A DNA stretch of 64,000 nucleotides from an uncultured Oscillospiraceae bacterium (GTDB lineage Bacteria; Bacillota; Clostridia; Oscillospirales; Acutalibacteraceae). Positions within the stretch are counted from its first letter, which is position 1. Each line of letters starts with the position of its first letter. The notes below the pieces were generated by a model that saw only the letters and a program-made list of their open reading frames with translations, made no database searches and was not told the DNA's origin. Below, piece after piece: positions 54,601-63,668 of this stretch. The stretch lies in assembly GCA_900555015.1 (NCBI GenBank), contig USJL01000004.1, forward strand, positions 1-64,000. Direction: 5' to 3'. Position numbers and translations under genes: made by a program.

Positions 54601-55187
54601 TTAACAGCATTGCTTAACCAAACAAACGGAAATGCCTGTGCATTCATATATGTATGGATTTTCTTTAATAATTCGGAAAAAGTTGAATCGTTTTTAGGAG
54701 AACTTACCAAATCAACTAATTTTAAAAACAAAGGGTCTTTTTTTTCAAAATAATTATCTAATACATTATTAATTGCAGTTTCTTCCAAAACATCAGCCTT
54801 TGTATTATTTAAAATAGTAAAATCTCTGTTAATGCCTATATTAAAAAAGTTTTCTCTTACTAAATTTATACAAAACGAATCTATTGTACATATTTTTGCT
54901 CCTGAAACAAGTGAAAGTTGACGAACTAAATTATTATCTTTTGGATTTTTCTTTAACCTTTCTTCCAAAGCTGAAGTAACACGTGATTTCATTTCTGCCG
55001 CAGCAGCATTAGTAAAAGTAACTACAAGCAATTTATCTACGTCAACAGGTTTTTTATCATTTGTTATTATGTTTAAAACACGCTCAACAAGAACGGCAGT
55101 TTTGCCTGAACCGGCAGCAGCGGAAACAAGCACATTTTTATTTCTTACATCTATTGCCATTTGCTGTTGATTAGTCCATTTTGGCAC
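51690..55187 (-). CDS. addA: ATP-dependent helicase/nuclease subunit AddA
   Basis: AddA with AddB forms the Gram-positive RecBCD equivalent that processes double-strand breaks for RecA. The 1165-residue UvrD-type helicase has Walker A SAAAGSGKT at 22-30, VTFTNAAAAEMKSRV, LIDEYQDTNKAQD, SIYRFR, VSLMSIHHSKGLEFPIV, and a C-terminal nuclease with LVDYKTDKV near 1112. The start is a GTG, with the strong GAGGAGGA site inside the last codons of addB. Confidence 0.96.
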   Translation of the reverse strand: MPKWTNQQQMAIDVRNKNVLVSAAAGSGKTAVLVERVLNIITNDKKPVDVDKLLVVTFTNAAAAEMKSRVTSALEERLKKNPKDNNLVRQLSLVSGAKICTIDSFCINLVRENFFNIGINRDFTILNNTKADVLEETAINNVLDNYFEKKDPLFLKLVDLVSSPKNDSTFSELLKKIHTYMNAQAFPFVWLSNAVNMYNPKISAEDSPYFAKIKNEVIEYLNFGKDLINQSKKILDKSDELYDGYLNNLNSDMLIFDGLISALELSWDKAVEMYKNISFMRIASKRGYESPVKEEISSARNTYKKIITNDLSKYFCISLSDNKDDLEELYPILNRLYEVVCDFSNELFELKQNENAFTFSDIEHFTVDLLYNLDDKGNAEITPFANDLQKDFYEILIDEYQDTNKAQDMIFSALSSGNNRFMVGDIKQSIYRFRLAMPEIFNEKKNTYTLYNPSDSNCDNAKIILDKNFRSRKGICDFVNFLFSVIMKKEVGDIEYNKDEFLNYGADYGEEKIPPVQIKILDNVKSEYSIEEEATCIAKTILNKINSKEQIWDSKNKQFRNVDYGDFAILLRSAKKYIGQYNEILTSFGIPVVCDDKSNLLECNEIKLLLSYLQIIDNPMQDVALLSVMMSAVYGFSADEMAQIRINSKKGSLYSAVLRSDTDKVKNFLNDLKILRKNAVTMSVSYFIKYLCEYKNIYSFAKAMGNGEQRCQNINSLIAFAEDFDASDSVGLTSFMRLITKVQSTGVGIENQILNSGMENAVSLMSIHHSKGLEFPIVMLAGAARQYNTRSLSDKFLLSPSGIGVKRHNEEYLYQTPTLPYYAVQKSNKEDSAGENLRVLYVALTRAKEQFIVFETCGNSIESKINKLASKINGNSINPYYIKRFDSDGDYILLAALLHENGKVLREKTKFNITPVQSDFDMKIEFVDDDDIKIEEIEVEKVLPNMDIVNSVTKKLDYTYPYMNLSEISAKRNASELDKREKSFKYFATKKPAFLNKSGMTPGQKGTAMHMFMQFCDYENATNNLDNEISCLVSLGYISNEQANSLDKKALKELFSSSFAKRMFNSSVIHREMKVSSFVKLSQLNEINSDEEVLIQGICDCVFEENGELVLVDYKTDKVNDEHELLEMYKNQIGFYKNAVSKTLNKKVKQAVLYSFHLGKICCYE

Positions 55188-55189
55188 TG

Positions 55190-58100
55190 CTATTCCTCCT
55201 CTAACAATTTTAATACATCTTCATCTTTGTATTTTGACATTTCACGATAATTTAAAATTCTTCTGTTTGCACAAACCGAAGAATAATCACAAAACTCACA
55301 TGTTTTGTCATGATAATCACCGTTAATCGGATTTTGATTAATCAAGCCTTTATGAAGAGAATTGCCCATATCTGCAATTAATAAATTAATTTTTTTACTT
55401 ATTTTACCAAGTGATTCAAGTGAGGCAAAGTTACCTGAAACATCACCGGATTTATTAACTTTAACAGGTATGTACTTTCCCTTTAAATCTTTTTCCATTG
55501 AACTTAAAATATTATGATTTTTATCATAAAGCACAATGCCTTTCATTTTATAATCGTCAGATTCCCCTTTTTTAATTTCAGTATTTTCAGTGCCTTTATT
55601 AACCTGCATAATTTTTCGTGATGCATGCATATACAACACACCTGCCGGAATTCCAGAATAATCGGAGTTTTTGTCATTACACAAAGTGAAAAGATAAACA
55701 AACATTTGCAGGTTTAATCCATATAAGATATCGGACAAATTAAATTCTTTTGCTCCTGATTTATAATCAACAACTCTTACGTATTTTTTGCCGAATTTTT
55801 CAAGTATATCAACACGGTCAACAGAACCTTTTAAGCTTACCGTTCCACCGTTTTCAAGACTTATTTTTTGCGGCTTAACAGCCCCGTCATCATCAATACT
55901 GAGTTCAAATGCTTTTGGAACAAATTCGCATTGAGAAAACTCACCGGCAAGATGTGCCACAACACTGTTAAGCATTTTTGAAAGCCTTAAAAACTGATAC
56001 TTAAATCTTTCATTAAAAGATTCGCTGTTTGAAATTTTTTCGTTAAGATATTTAAGTAAATATTTATTAACATTAACAGAAATTTCATTATATTTCATTT
56101 TACTTAATGCTTCGGCACCGATATCAGCAATTATATTTTCAAGAACGTAATGAATTGCCGTTCCCGTTTGCATATAATCAAGTTTTGCAACACGCAAAGG
56201 TCTTGCGCCTATGCCGAATTTACAAAAGTATCTGAACGCACATGAATAATAATCTTCCATTCTGGAGGCAGATAAATACATATCCTTTCCAAACAATTCA
56301 ACAGCCGTATCTTGATTTTTAATAGTAATATCTGTGTTTTCAGAAAGTTGTTTAACAGCATTATACCGTTCGTCATTTGCAAAATACTCTTTTAAAGATT
56401 CGGAAAATTCATCATTATCGCCAAAATGCTCTGCCATATATTCAAAAGCATAATTTTTGCTTTCTATCCAGTCCAACTTTGGAATTGACTTATGCTCTTT
56501 TTCAATTAAATTGGGATATATGCAACGAAGAGAAGTCAATATAGCAGAAGGAGCGGCAATATCACAGGTTTCATTATAACTGATACATAATTTTTGTGTC
56601 GGTGCACTTACAGCCATGTAGGCAAAATAACGTTCCTGAAAATTTAAAATTTCACTAAATGAATATAATTTAAAATCTTTATCATTAAGCAAAATTCTGT
56701 CGCTTTCCGTAAAAAGGCCGCTAATAGTTACATTTTTCGGAAATTCGCCCTCATTTGCACCTATAATATAAACAATTTTAGGATTGTCAAGCCTTATTCT
56801 GTCTGCTTGACCAAACTGAACATTGTCCACCCCCTGAGGAATTACACCTAAATCTTCAGATGAAACCATAATATTGAAATAGGTATAAAATTCTTCTAAC
56901 GGTATATATTCATCACCTATAATTTCAACCAATTTATCAAGAACATCCATAAGCATATCCCAAATACGCTCTTGTTCGTCAGCGAGAAGAATATGATTTG
57001 AAACAGATAAATTTTCGGCAATATTTTTTAAATGAATGTTTACATTAAAACGAATTAAAGTATTGAAAATTGCCGTGCAGATTTCTTTTACAGAAGCATT
57101 TTTTACTGTAAATTTAAAATCATTAAGCACTTTAAATAAATAATCTCTTGATTTATTAATTTTGGAAATTTCTTTTTTATCATTTTCCGATATTTCAGGC
57201 ACAAATCCTTTTGTTGAGTTTTCAAATTCAGCACTCCATTTTTTATACCCGTTAATGTTCCAAATAAATATGTAATTTTCCAGCTTGCTAATATCGTCAT
57301 CTCTTAAATCGGTTAATGATGTTTTGGCAAGGCTTAAAACGTCATCGGATTTAAAAGAATAAATAACACAGCGCAACAGATATTTTACAAAAACGATTAA
57401 CGGCTGATTTTTTATGGGCTGTCTTTCATCATCAAAACAAGGAATTTCAAATTTTTTAAAAGTTGAAATTAATTCATTGGTATATTTATTTAAATCTCTT
57501 GTAATAACTGCAATATCACGTGCTCTTATGCCTGACTTTAGATCTCTTTTTATTGAACACGCCACATAACAGCATTCATCATAAACTGTTTTTGCCTTAT
57601 AAGCTGTTATATTCTCAGTTTTTTCGTTAAAGGAAACATCACTGCGTGAAAAAATATATTTTTCACAATTAGCAATTTCATTATTTTTGGCACGATAATT
57701 TTTTGTTAAGGTTATATATTCGCATTTAACCCCACGCTTAAATGCAATTTTTTCAAGAATCGAAACGCTTTTATTTACATAAGAGAATAAATCAAAATTA
57801 TTATTTTCACCGTAAGAATCAGTTGTAAATGTAACAGTAACATTATTTGATTTTTCAACAATCAACTCTAAAATCTTATATTCATTTGCAACAAAGCCAT
57901 TAAATCCGTCAATAAAAACTTCTTTACCGCAAAGATAATCATTATTTAATAACTTATCATAAAGGCGTGAAAGATTATCAGCGGAGTCCAAAAATTTCCC
58001 ACCTATTAAATTTTCATATGCTTCAATAATAAGGCTTATGTCCTTTAATTTTTCGGAAAGAATTTCACGGTCAATATCATCGGATACATCAAGCATTTTT

Positions 58101-58504
58101 TCATAAGATATATTACATGATTTCATTTCATCATATATACTGATCATTGAATTTACGAAAGACGACTTATTTACTTTTTTTCTGAATAAAATCAAATCGT
58201 CCTGAACAGATTCAATAGCTTTTTTCATCAAAACGCCTTTTGCTCCGTTTGACAAAACAGGCAACGGACTTGAGCCGTAAAGTCTGTTAATTTCATTATA
58301 CAGCCTTGAAAATGAAGAATTTTCAACCTTGCATATATTCTCACTTCCAAGAAGCTTTAAAAGCTTTTTTTCTGCCGTAAAATTATATTGCTCCGGTGTA
58401 ATAAGCAATATATTATTACAACCGGAGTCAGTTAATTCTTTTATTTTATTAAAGCAATATTCAGTTTTACCGTAACCGGAACGGCCTAAAATAAAATTAA
58501 GCAT
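55190..58504 (-). CDS. addB: ATP-dependent nuclease subunit AddB
   Basis: The 1104-residue partner of AddA has an N-terminal P-loop LGRSGYGKTEYC at 6-17, an inactivated helicase body, a nuclease motif RVVDYKSGAKEF, and the iron-sulfur cysteines: one in YSCAFRYFCKFG and three in CEFCDYSSVCANRR near the C-terminus. The order addB-addA with a two-base gap is standard. Its start overlaps the phosphohexomutase stop by one base. Confidence 0.95.
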   Translation of the reverse strand: MLNFILGRSGYGKTEYCFNKIKELTDSGCNNILLITPEQYNFTAEKKLLKLLGSENICKVENSSFSRLYNEINRLYGSSPLPVLSNGAKGVLMKKAIESVQDDLILFRKKVNKSSFVNSMISIYDEMKSCNISYEKMLDVSDDIDREILSEKLKDISLIIEAYENLIGGKFLDSADNLSRLYDKLLNNDYLCGKEVFIDGFNGFVANEYKILELIVEKSNNVTVTFTTDSYGENNNFDLFSYVNKSVSILEKIAFKRGVKCEYITLTKNYRAKNNEIANCEKYIFSRSDVSFNEKTENITAYKAKTVYDECCYVACSIKRDLKSGIRARDIAVITRDLNKYTNELISTFKKFEIPCFDDERQPIKNQPLIVFVKYLLRCVIYSFKSDDVLSLAKTSLTDLRDDDISKLENYIFIWNINGYKKWSAEFENSTKGFVPEISENDKKEISKINKSRDYLFKVLNDFKFTVKNASVKEICTAIFNTLIRFNVNIHLKNIAENLSVSNHILLADEQERIWDMLMDVLDKLVEIIGDEYIPLEEFYTYFNIMVSSEDLGVIPQGVDNVQFGQADRIRLDNPKIVYIIGANEGEFPKNVTISGLFTESDRILLNDKDFKLYSFSEILNFQERYFAYMAVSAPTQKLCISYNETCDIAAPSAILTSLRCIYPNLIEKEHKSIPKLDWIESKNYAFEYMAEHFGDNDEFSESLKEYFANDERYNAVKQLSENTDITIKNQDTAVELFGKDMYLSASRMEDYYSCAFRYFCKFGIGARPLRVAKLDYMQTGTAIHYVLENIIADIGAEALSKMKYNEISVNVNKYLLKYLNEKISNSESFNERFKYQFLRLSKMLNSVVAHLAGEFSQCEFVPKAFELSIDDDGAVKPQKISLENGGTVSLKGSVDRVDILEKFGKKYVRVVDYKSGAKEFNLSDILYGLNLQMFVYLFTLCNDKNSDYSGIPAGVLYMHASRKIMQVNKGTENTEIKKGESDDYKMKGIVLYDKNHNILSSMEKDLKGKYIPVKVNKSGDVSGNFASLESLGKISKKINLLIADMGNSLHKGLINQNPINGDYHDKTCEFCDYSSVCANRRILNYREMSKYKDEDVLKLLEEE

Positions 58505-59991
58505 TATTTAAAATTCCTTAAATCAAGTTTGTCAAACTGTGAGAAAAATTCCTTTAATTCATTTGCAATTTCACTGCATACGCCTGTATAATCATTTTCA
58601 ATATTAAGAGGCAAAATCGGGTCATGTACCGAAAGACGAAGTAAAAACCATCCGCCTTTAACATTAATTCTTACGCCTTCATAATTTTCTTTTTCAACTT
58701 CCCAACCTAAATGATTTTCAGAATATTCGGTAAGTTTTGCAATAACGTTTTCTCCGTATTCTTTAAAATCATCAAGCATAATAGGAATTCTGATTTCAAC
58801 GCTTTCAGCAGGCTCTTCCAATGTGCTGATTAATTCATCAATGGTTTTGCCCTGTTTATTGAGTTTAGCAAGCAACACAACAATTTTGGTTGCCAAATAT
58901 GCTCCGTCATCAAGAAAATAATTTTCCTTCAAAGCAGCATGTCCGCTTGTTTCGATAGCCAAAGTTGAATTAATTCCATTATTGTTCAATTCTATAGATT
59001 TATCAATAACATTTTTATAGCCTCTTTTGTAACGCAGTTGCTTACCGCCTAAGTGGTTTTCAATAAATTTTCTTAACCCGTCTGAAGTTAAGCTGTCGGT
59101 AACAACTGTTGCGCCGTCATTATTTTGAAGCGCAATAACAGACGCTAAAGCAACAAGTCTGTTTCTGTTAATCTCCTCACCTTTTGAACTTACGCAACCC
59201 ATACGGTCAACATCGGTATCAAAAATGAGTCCTAAATCAGCATTTGATTTTAGAACCATATCGCATGCAGACTTAATTGCTGTTTTATTTTCAGGATTGG
59301 GAATATGATTCGGAAACATTCCGTCAGGCTCTAAAAACTGACTGCCAGTTACATCTGCGCCTAATGGTGCCAAAACTTCGTTGGCATAAAATCCGCCTAC
59401 TCCGTTTCCTGCATCAACAACAATTTTCAGATTTTCTAACGGCTTATTACCGGAATTAACCTCGGAAATTATAACATTTCTTAAATGCTTGCAATACACA
59501 GACATAAAATCATACTTAATTAACTCACCGTTTAAATTATTTGATTTTACTTCTGTGGCACCTTTTAATATCTCGGTAAGCTCAGAACTCTCCAATCCGC
59601 CGTTTCTTGTGAAAAACTTTAATCCGTTTCTTTGATAAGGATGATGGGAAGCCGTAATTTCCAAAGCACAATCAACTTTAACATCCATAACAATGCTCAT
59701 AAACATAGAAGGTGTTGACGCAAGTTCGAAATCATAAACTGTTAATCCCTCTGTTAAAAATGCTTTAACAGCGGCATTTTTAATTCTTTCCGCAGAAATT
59801 CTTGAATCATGACCGACTGAAATTTTAATATCTTCCTTATTTTCTTTAATCTTAATCCATTTTGCAAATGAAACACAAATTTTTTCAACAACTTCATCTG
59901 TTAATTCAATGGTTTCTGTTTCAGTATTTAACGCAACACCTCTAACATCTGTGCCGCTTTTTAATTTTAATATTTTATCTTCTGTAATCAT
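58504..59991 (-). CDS. phosphomannomutase/phosphoglucomutase family enzyme
   Basis: The 495-residue alpha-D-phosphohexomutase has the phosphoserine loop TASHHPYQRNGLKFF (usually TASHNP in relatives), the metal loop FDTDVDRMG, a sugar-binding ETSGHAALKENYFLDDGAY and a C-terminal phosphate-binding part. Substrate (glucose, mannose or glucosamine phosphate) cannot be decided. It overlaps the DUF2461 gene by 17 bases. Confidence 0.92.
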   Translation of the reverse strand: MITEDKILKLKSGTDVRGVALNTETETIELTDEVVEKICVSFAKWIKIKENKEDIKISVGHDSRISAERIKNAAVKAFLTEGLTVYDFELASTPSMFMSIVMDVKVDCALEITASHHPYQRNGLKFFTRNGGLESSELTEILKGATEVKSNNLNGELIKYDFMSVYCKHLRNVIISEVNSGNKPLENLKIVVDAGNGVGGFYANEVLAPLGADVTGSQFLEPDGMFPNHIPNPENKTAIKSACDMVLKSNADLGLIFDTDVDRMGCVSSKGEEINRNRLVALASVIALQNNDGATVVTDSLTSDGLRKFIENHLGGKQLRYKRGYKNVIDKSIELNNNGINSTLAIETSGHAALKENYFLDDGAYLATKIVVLLAKLNKQGKTIDELISTLEEPAESVEIRIPIMLDDFKEYGENVIAKLTEYSENHLGWEVEKENYEGVRINVKGGWFLLRLSVHDPILPLNIENDYTGVCSEIANELKEFFSQFDKLDLRNFK

Positions 59992-60691
59992 TTGGATTTA
60001 CTACTCCTTCATTAAAAGCATTGTCGTATGCCGTAATAAGCATATTATACATTGGGGTTAAAACTTTGATATATGACTTTAATTCATCTATCAAAGACGG
60101 ACTTTCCAAATTTTTTAAATTCGGAACATATTTTACAAATGCAATGTTTTTTGCATTTGTGTACAGTTTAACATTTTCCGGTGCATCCGGCACCTTATCT
60201 TTTTTATAAAAGTCGTTACAGCTAAATGAAAAGCCGGCATTTTCAGCCTGTTTTACTGCATTCAGCCATTTTTTTGGATGCTCAACAATTATTTTTCTTA
60301 CAAAATCAAATTGCGCAGGCTTTCCGGTCCACATACCTAAACCGAAAGCATAACCCGTTACATCAAATTCAAACCAAAAAAACGGTGCAAAAGGATATTG
60401 AAATTTATTTCTCCTTAACATAAGCCATAAATTTTCGCGATACATTAATTTGCTTTTTGAACGCCTTGTATCTCTTCTTATTCGAGAAACAACATAATTT
60501 GGATTTGTATCGGCAAGAGGCTCTATTTCGCAAATATCTTCAGATAAATCCAAAACTATTTGACGCATCGGAATGGTTGCGCCTTGCTTTAACTCTTCTT
60601 TATGTTCTTCATAAAACTCTTTTGAATCATTAAATCTGTTTAATGATAAAAGTTCAATAATTTGCGGCGTTATTCCACTGAAATTATACAT
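59975..60691 (-). CDS. DUF2461/TIGR02453-type protein
   Basis: The 238-residue protein begins MYNFSGITPQIIELLSLNRF and has RIRRDTRRSKSKLMYRENLW, FFWFEFDVTGYAFGLGMW and WTGKPAQFDFVRKII, features of DUF2461. Its function is unknown; no catalytic motif is recognised. It is tightly packed between the PLP enzyme gene and the phosphohexomutase gene, overlapping both. Confidence 0.85.
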   Translation of the reverse strand: MYNFSGITPQIIELLSLNRFNDSKEFYEEHKEELKQGATIPMRQIVLDLSEDICEIEPLADTNPNYVVSRIRRDTRRSKSKLMYRENLWLMLRRNKFQYPFAPFFWFEFDVTGYAFGLGMWTGKPAQFDFVRKIIVEHPKKWLNAVKQAENAGFSFSCNDFYKKDKVPDAPENVKLYTNAKNIAFVKYVPNLKNLESPSLIDELKSYIKVLTPMYNMLITAYDNAFNEGVVNPNDYRR

Positions 60692-61952
60692 TTGGCAACA
60701 ACCCCTTATCTAACATTTGCTGTGCGGCAAGAAGTGCACAAATTTTAGAACTGTAAAAATTCAAACCGCCCTGTATCCAAGCATAAAAAGGAGGTCGTAT
60801 GGGTGCATCGGCAGATAATTCTATAGAAGAACCAAGTGTAAAAGCACCTGCCGCCATAACTACCTTACTGTCATAACCCGGCATATCCCACGGTTCGGGT
60901 AAAACGTAGCTATCTATAGGACTGCCGCTTTGGATTCCTTGACAAAACGCAACAAGACTTTCTTCATTTTCAAGTCCTAACGACTGAACAATATCGCCTC
61001 TTTCTGCGTCATATGAAGGAGTTGTTTTATAACCGAACTCACTGAATAATGCAGATATATAAACAGCGCTCTTTAACGCCTCGCCAACAGTATGTGGTGC
61101 ATAGAACAATCCCATATATAATTCTCTGTTCATGCCTAAAGTGGCGCCAACCTCTTTTCCCAAACCGGGCGTAGTCAGCCTATAAGCACATTTTTCAACA
61201 AGATCTGCCCTACCGGCAATATAACCGCCTGTTGTGGCAATTCCACCTCCTGCGTTTTTAATTAATGAACCTGCTATTAAATCTGCACCGACTTCCGTAG
61301 GTTCCTTAGTTTGCACAAATTCACCGTAACAATTATCTACCATTACAATAACATTAGGATTTTTACTTTTAACGATTTTAACAACCTTTTCAATTTCTTC
61401 TACCAACAAACTCGGTCTTAATTCATAGCCACGACTTCTTTGAATATAAACCATAGTTACAGAGCTGTCAACAGCCTGTTCAATAGCGCTGTAATCAAAC
61501 TTTTCGTTTTTTAAAGGTACTTCTTCATATTCAACGCCAAAATCCTTTAAACTGCCCATGCCCTCGCCGGTAATCCCTATAACGTTATGTATGGTATCAT
61601 AAGGAGTTCCTGAAACGCAAAGCATTTTATCACCCGGTCGAAGAACGCCAAACAACGCAACAGCCAAAGTATGTGTTCCGCATGTAAAATTATGGCGAAC
61701 AAGTGCATCCTCGGCACCGAAAACATCAGCCCATACTTTATCAAGAGTTTCACGACCTCTGTCTCCGTAACCATATCCTGTGCTTGTCATAAAATGACTT
61801 TCGGAAATTCCGTGTTTAATGAATGCAGCTTGCACTTTAAGTTGATTATATTCGGTTATCTTCTCAATTTTTTCAAACTGAAATTTGCATTTTTTTAATG
61901 CATTATCGGAAGCGTTTTCAATTCTACTGTCAATTTTAAAAAATGGTATCAT
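60684..61952 (-). CDS. methionine gamma-lyase-like PLP enzyme (PF06838)
   Basis: The 422-residue protein belongs to the PLP-dependent family once called 'aluminium resistance protein'. It has STGYGYGDRGRETLDKVWAD, RHNFTCGTHTLAVALFG, VMVDNCYGEFVQ and the PLP-lysine region ADLIAGSLIKNAGGGIATTG. Members are annotated as methionine gamma-lyases, but the reaction is not firmly established for most. It overlaps both neighbours by four to eight bases. Confidence 0.9.
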   Translation of the reverse strand: MIPFFKIDSRIENASDNALKKCKFQFEKIEKITEYNQLKVQAAFIKHGISESHFMTSTGYGYGDRGRETLDKVWADVFGAEDALVRHNFTCGTHTLAVALFGVLRPGDKMLCVSGTPYDTIHNVIGITGEGMGSLKDFGVEYEEVPLKNEKFDYSAIEQAVDSSVTMVYIQRSRGYELRPSLLVEEIEKVVKIVKSKNPNVIVMVDNCYGEFVQTKEPTEVGADLIAGSLIKNAGGGIATTGGYIAGRADLVEKCAYRLTTPGLGKEVGATLGMNRELYMGLFYAPHTVGEALKSAVYISALFSEFGYKTTPSYDAERGDIVQSLGLENEESLVAFCQGIQSGSPIDSYVLPEPWDMPGYDSKVVMAAGAFTLGSSIELSADAPIRPPFYAWIQGGLNFYSSKICALLAAQQMLDKGLLPNV

Positions 61953-62674
61953 TTATATATTCTCCAATGACCTGTATTTATAAATCCTAATCTTTTATAA
62001 AAATTTTCATTTTTATTTTCTTCACGCATCAAATAAACTGTTCCTTTTACATCACAACACATTGCCGAAACAAGGGCAGAACCGTACCCGGAATTTCTAA
62101 ATTCAGGTTTTGTTTGAACTGCCGTAATAACAGCATCGTTATTATAAATTGATGATAAAATAGCGGAAGATATTATTTCATCATTAATATTAAGCGTTAC
62201 CGCTTTGGCACAATTATGGCGGATTCTGTGGTTAATATCAACATACCAACTTTCAAAATCTATTCCGTCATAATCGACAAAATTATACAAATCAAACAAA
62301 TAAGGGTACTCGTCAACCTCGGTATAATTACACATAAATTCAGCTTTTTTAGAGCTTTCCATAATTACGCCGCTTTCAAACTTTGCGTTAAATTTAAATA
62401 ATCCGTTGCATAACAAAGTATTAAATCCTATCACTGAAATAAATTCTCTTAATTCATCTGTATCTGCCAAACTCAACGCAAAAGACAATGTAACATCACC
62501 GTCCAAAACGGAAAGAATTGCAGTTACTGTACCTTCATCATTCTTTTGTGCATAAAAACGTACAAAAGGATATTTTGTTCCATAGGCTTTAAGCAACGAT
62601 AAAATTTTAACAGAAAAAATATCTTTATATTCAAAACTGTCAGGCTTAAAAGACTCGTTTATTAACTCAATCAT
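61949..62674 (-). CDS. GNAT family N-acetyltransferase
   Basis: The 241-residue protein has a divergent N-terminal half and a C-terminal GNAT core with AVITAVQTKPEFRNSGYGSA (acetyl-CoA loop) and NENFYKRLGFINTGHWRIYK. The substrate is unknown. It is translationally coupled to the M42 peptidase gene (8-base overlap) and to the PLP enzyme gene (4-base overlap). Confidence 0.85.
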   Translation of the reverse strand: MIELINESFKPDSFEYKDIFSVKILSLLKAYGTKYPFVRFYAQKNDEGTVTAILSVLDGDVTLSFALSLADTDELREFISVIGFNTLLCNGLFKFNAKFESGVIMESSKKAEFMCNYTEVDEYPYLFDLYNFVDYDGIDFESWYVDINHRIRHNCAKAVTLNINDEIISSAILSSIYNNDAVITAVQTKPEFRNSGYGSALVSAMCCDVKGTVYLMREENKNENFYKRLGFINTGHWRIYK

Positions 62675-63668
62675 ATATTACACCCAACAAAGCTTTTAAT
62701 AATCTTCTTGTTTCATCAATATCGCTTGCTTTAACAACACTCGCACCGGAATGTATATATCTGCACGGAAGGGAAACAGCCATAACCCGTGAGCCTTTAC
62801 CGGCACTTTGAATAGAACCGGCATCATTTCCGCCTGCTATTGTTGTTTTAGTTTGAATTTTAATATTGTTCTTCTTTGCGATTTCAAAAGCCAAGTCAAA
62901 TAAATTTTTATCATAAACTGTTCTGCCGTCCATATATGACACAACAGGGCCGTTACCCAACACACAACACTTATTGCCGCCGGAAACGCCGTCCAAATCA
63001 GCAGCAGTAGTTGATTCAAGAACAACAGAAATATCACTTTGAACAGAAAAAGCAGTACAATTCGAACCTCTTAAGCCAACCTCTTCCTGCACATTAAAAC
63101 AAAAATAGGTATCATACATTAAATCAGACTTTATCATTTCAATCATTAACATACAGCCGATTCTGTCATCAAGAGCTTTCGATTTTATAAAGCCGTTACC
63201 AAACACAGAATAATCGGAAGAAAAATATGCATTATCACCCGGTGAAACATATTTTTGCACATCTTCTTTATTTTCGGCACCTATATCAATATATAAATCA
63301 TCAAAATCAGGAGCTTTTTTCTTTTCATCTGCAGATAACAAATGGACTGCTTTAGAACCGATAACACCCGGTATTCCGTTAATAGAAACACGGCGGTCAA
63401 TCACAACACGGGGGTCAATACCGCCAACTGGACTGAATTTTAAATAACCGTCATTTGTAATATAAGTAATTATAAAACCAACCTCGTCCATATGAGCAGA
63501 AAACATAACTTTTTTATTTTGTTTATATTTTCCTTTTTTAAAAGCAATAACAGAACCTAACGCATCGACAGTATAATCACAATAATTTTTAATTTCATCA
63601 ACAATAAAATTTCTTACAGAATCTTCATTACCGGAAGCAGCATTAAGCAAGCATAATTTTTCAAGCAT
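62667..63668 (-). CDS. M42 family metallo-aminopeptidase
   Basis: The 333-residue di-metal peptidase has the M42 motifs SAHMDEVGFIITYI near 60, KALDDRIGCMLMIEM, the catalytic FNVQEEVGLRGS, TIAGGNDAGSIQ and CRYIHSGASVVK. Such enzymes form tetrahedral TET particles or FrvX-like aminopeptidases, and some act as cellulases or deblocking enzymes. It overlaps a second M42 gene by eight bases. Confidence 0.93.
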   Translation of the reverse strand: MLEKLCLLNAASGNEDSVRNFIVDEIKNYCDYTVDALGSVIAFKKGKYKQNKKVMFSAHMDEVGFIITYITNDGYLKFSPVGGIDPRVVIDRRVSINGIPGVIGSKAVHLLSADEKKKAPDFDDLYIDIGAENKEDVQKYVSPGDNAYFSSDYSVFGNGFIKSKALDDRIGCMLMIEMIKSDLMYDTYFCFNVQEEVGLRGSNCTAFSVQSDISVVLESTTAADLDGVSGGNKCCVLGNGPVVSYMDGRTVYDKNLFDLAFEIAKKNNIKIQTKTTIAGGNDAGSIQSAGKGSRVMAVSLPCRYIHSGASVVKASDIDETRRLLKALLGVIYD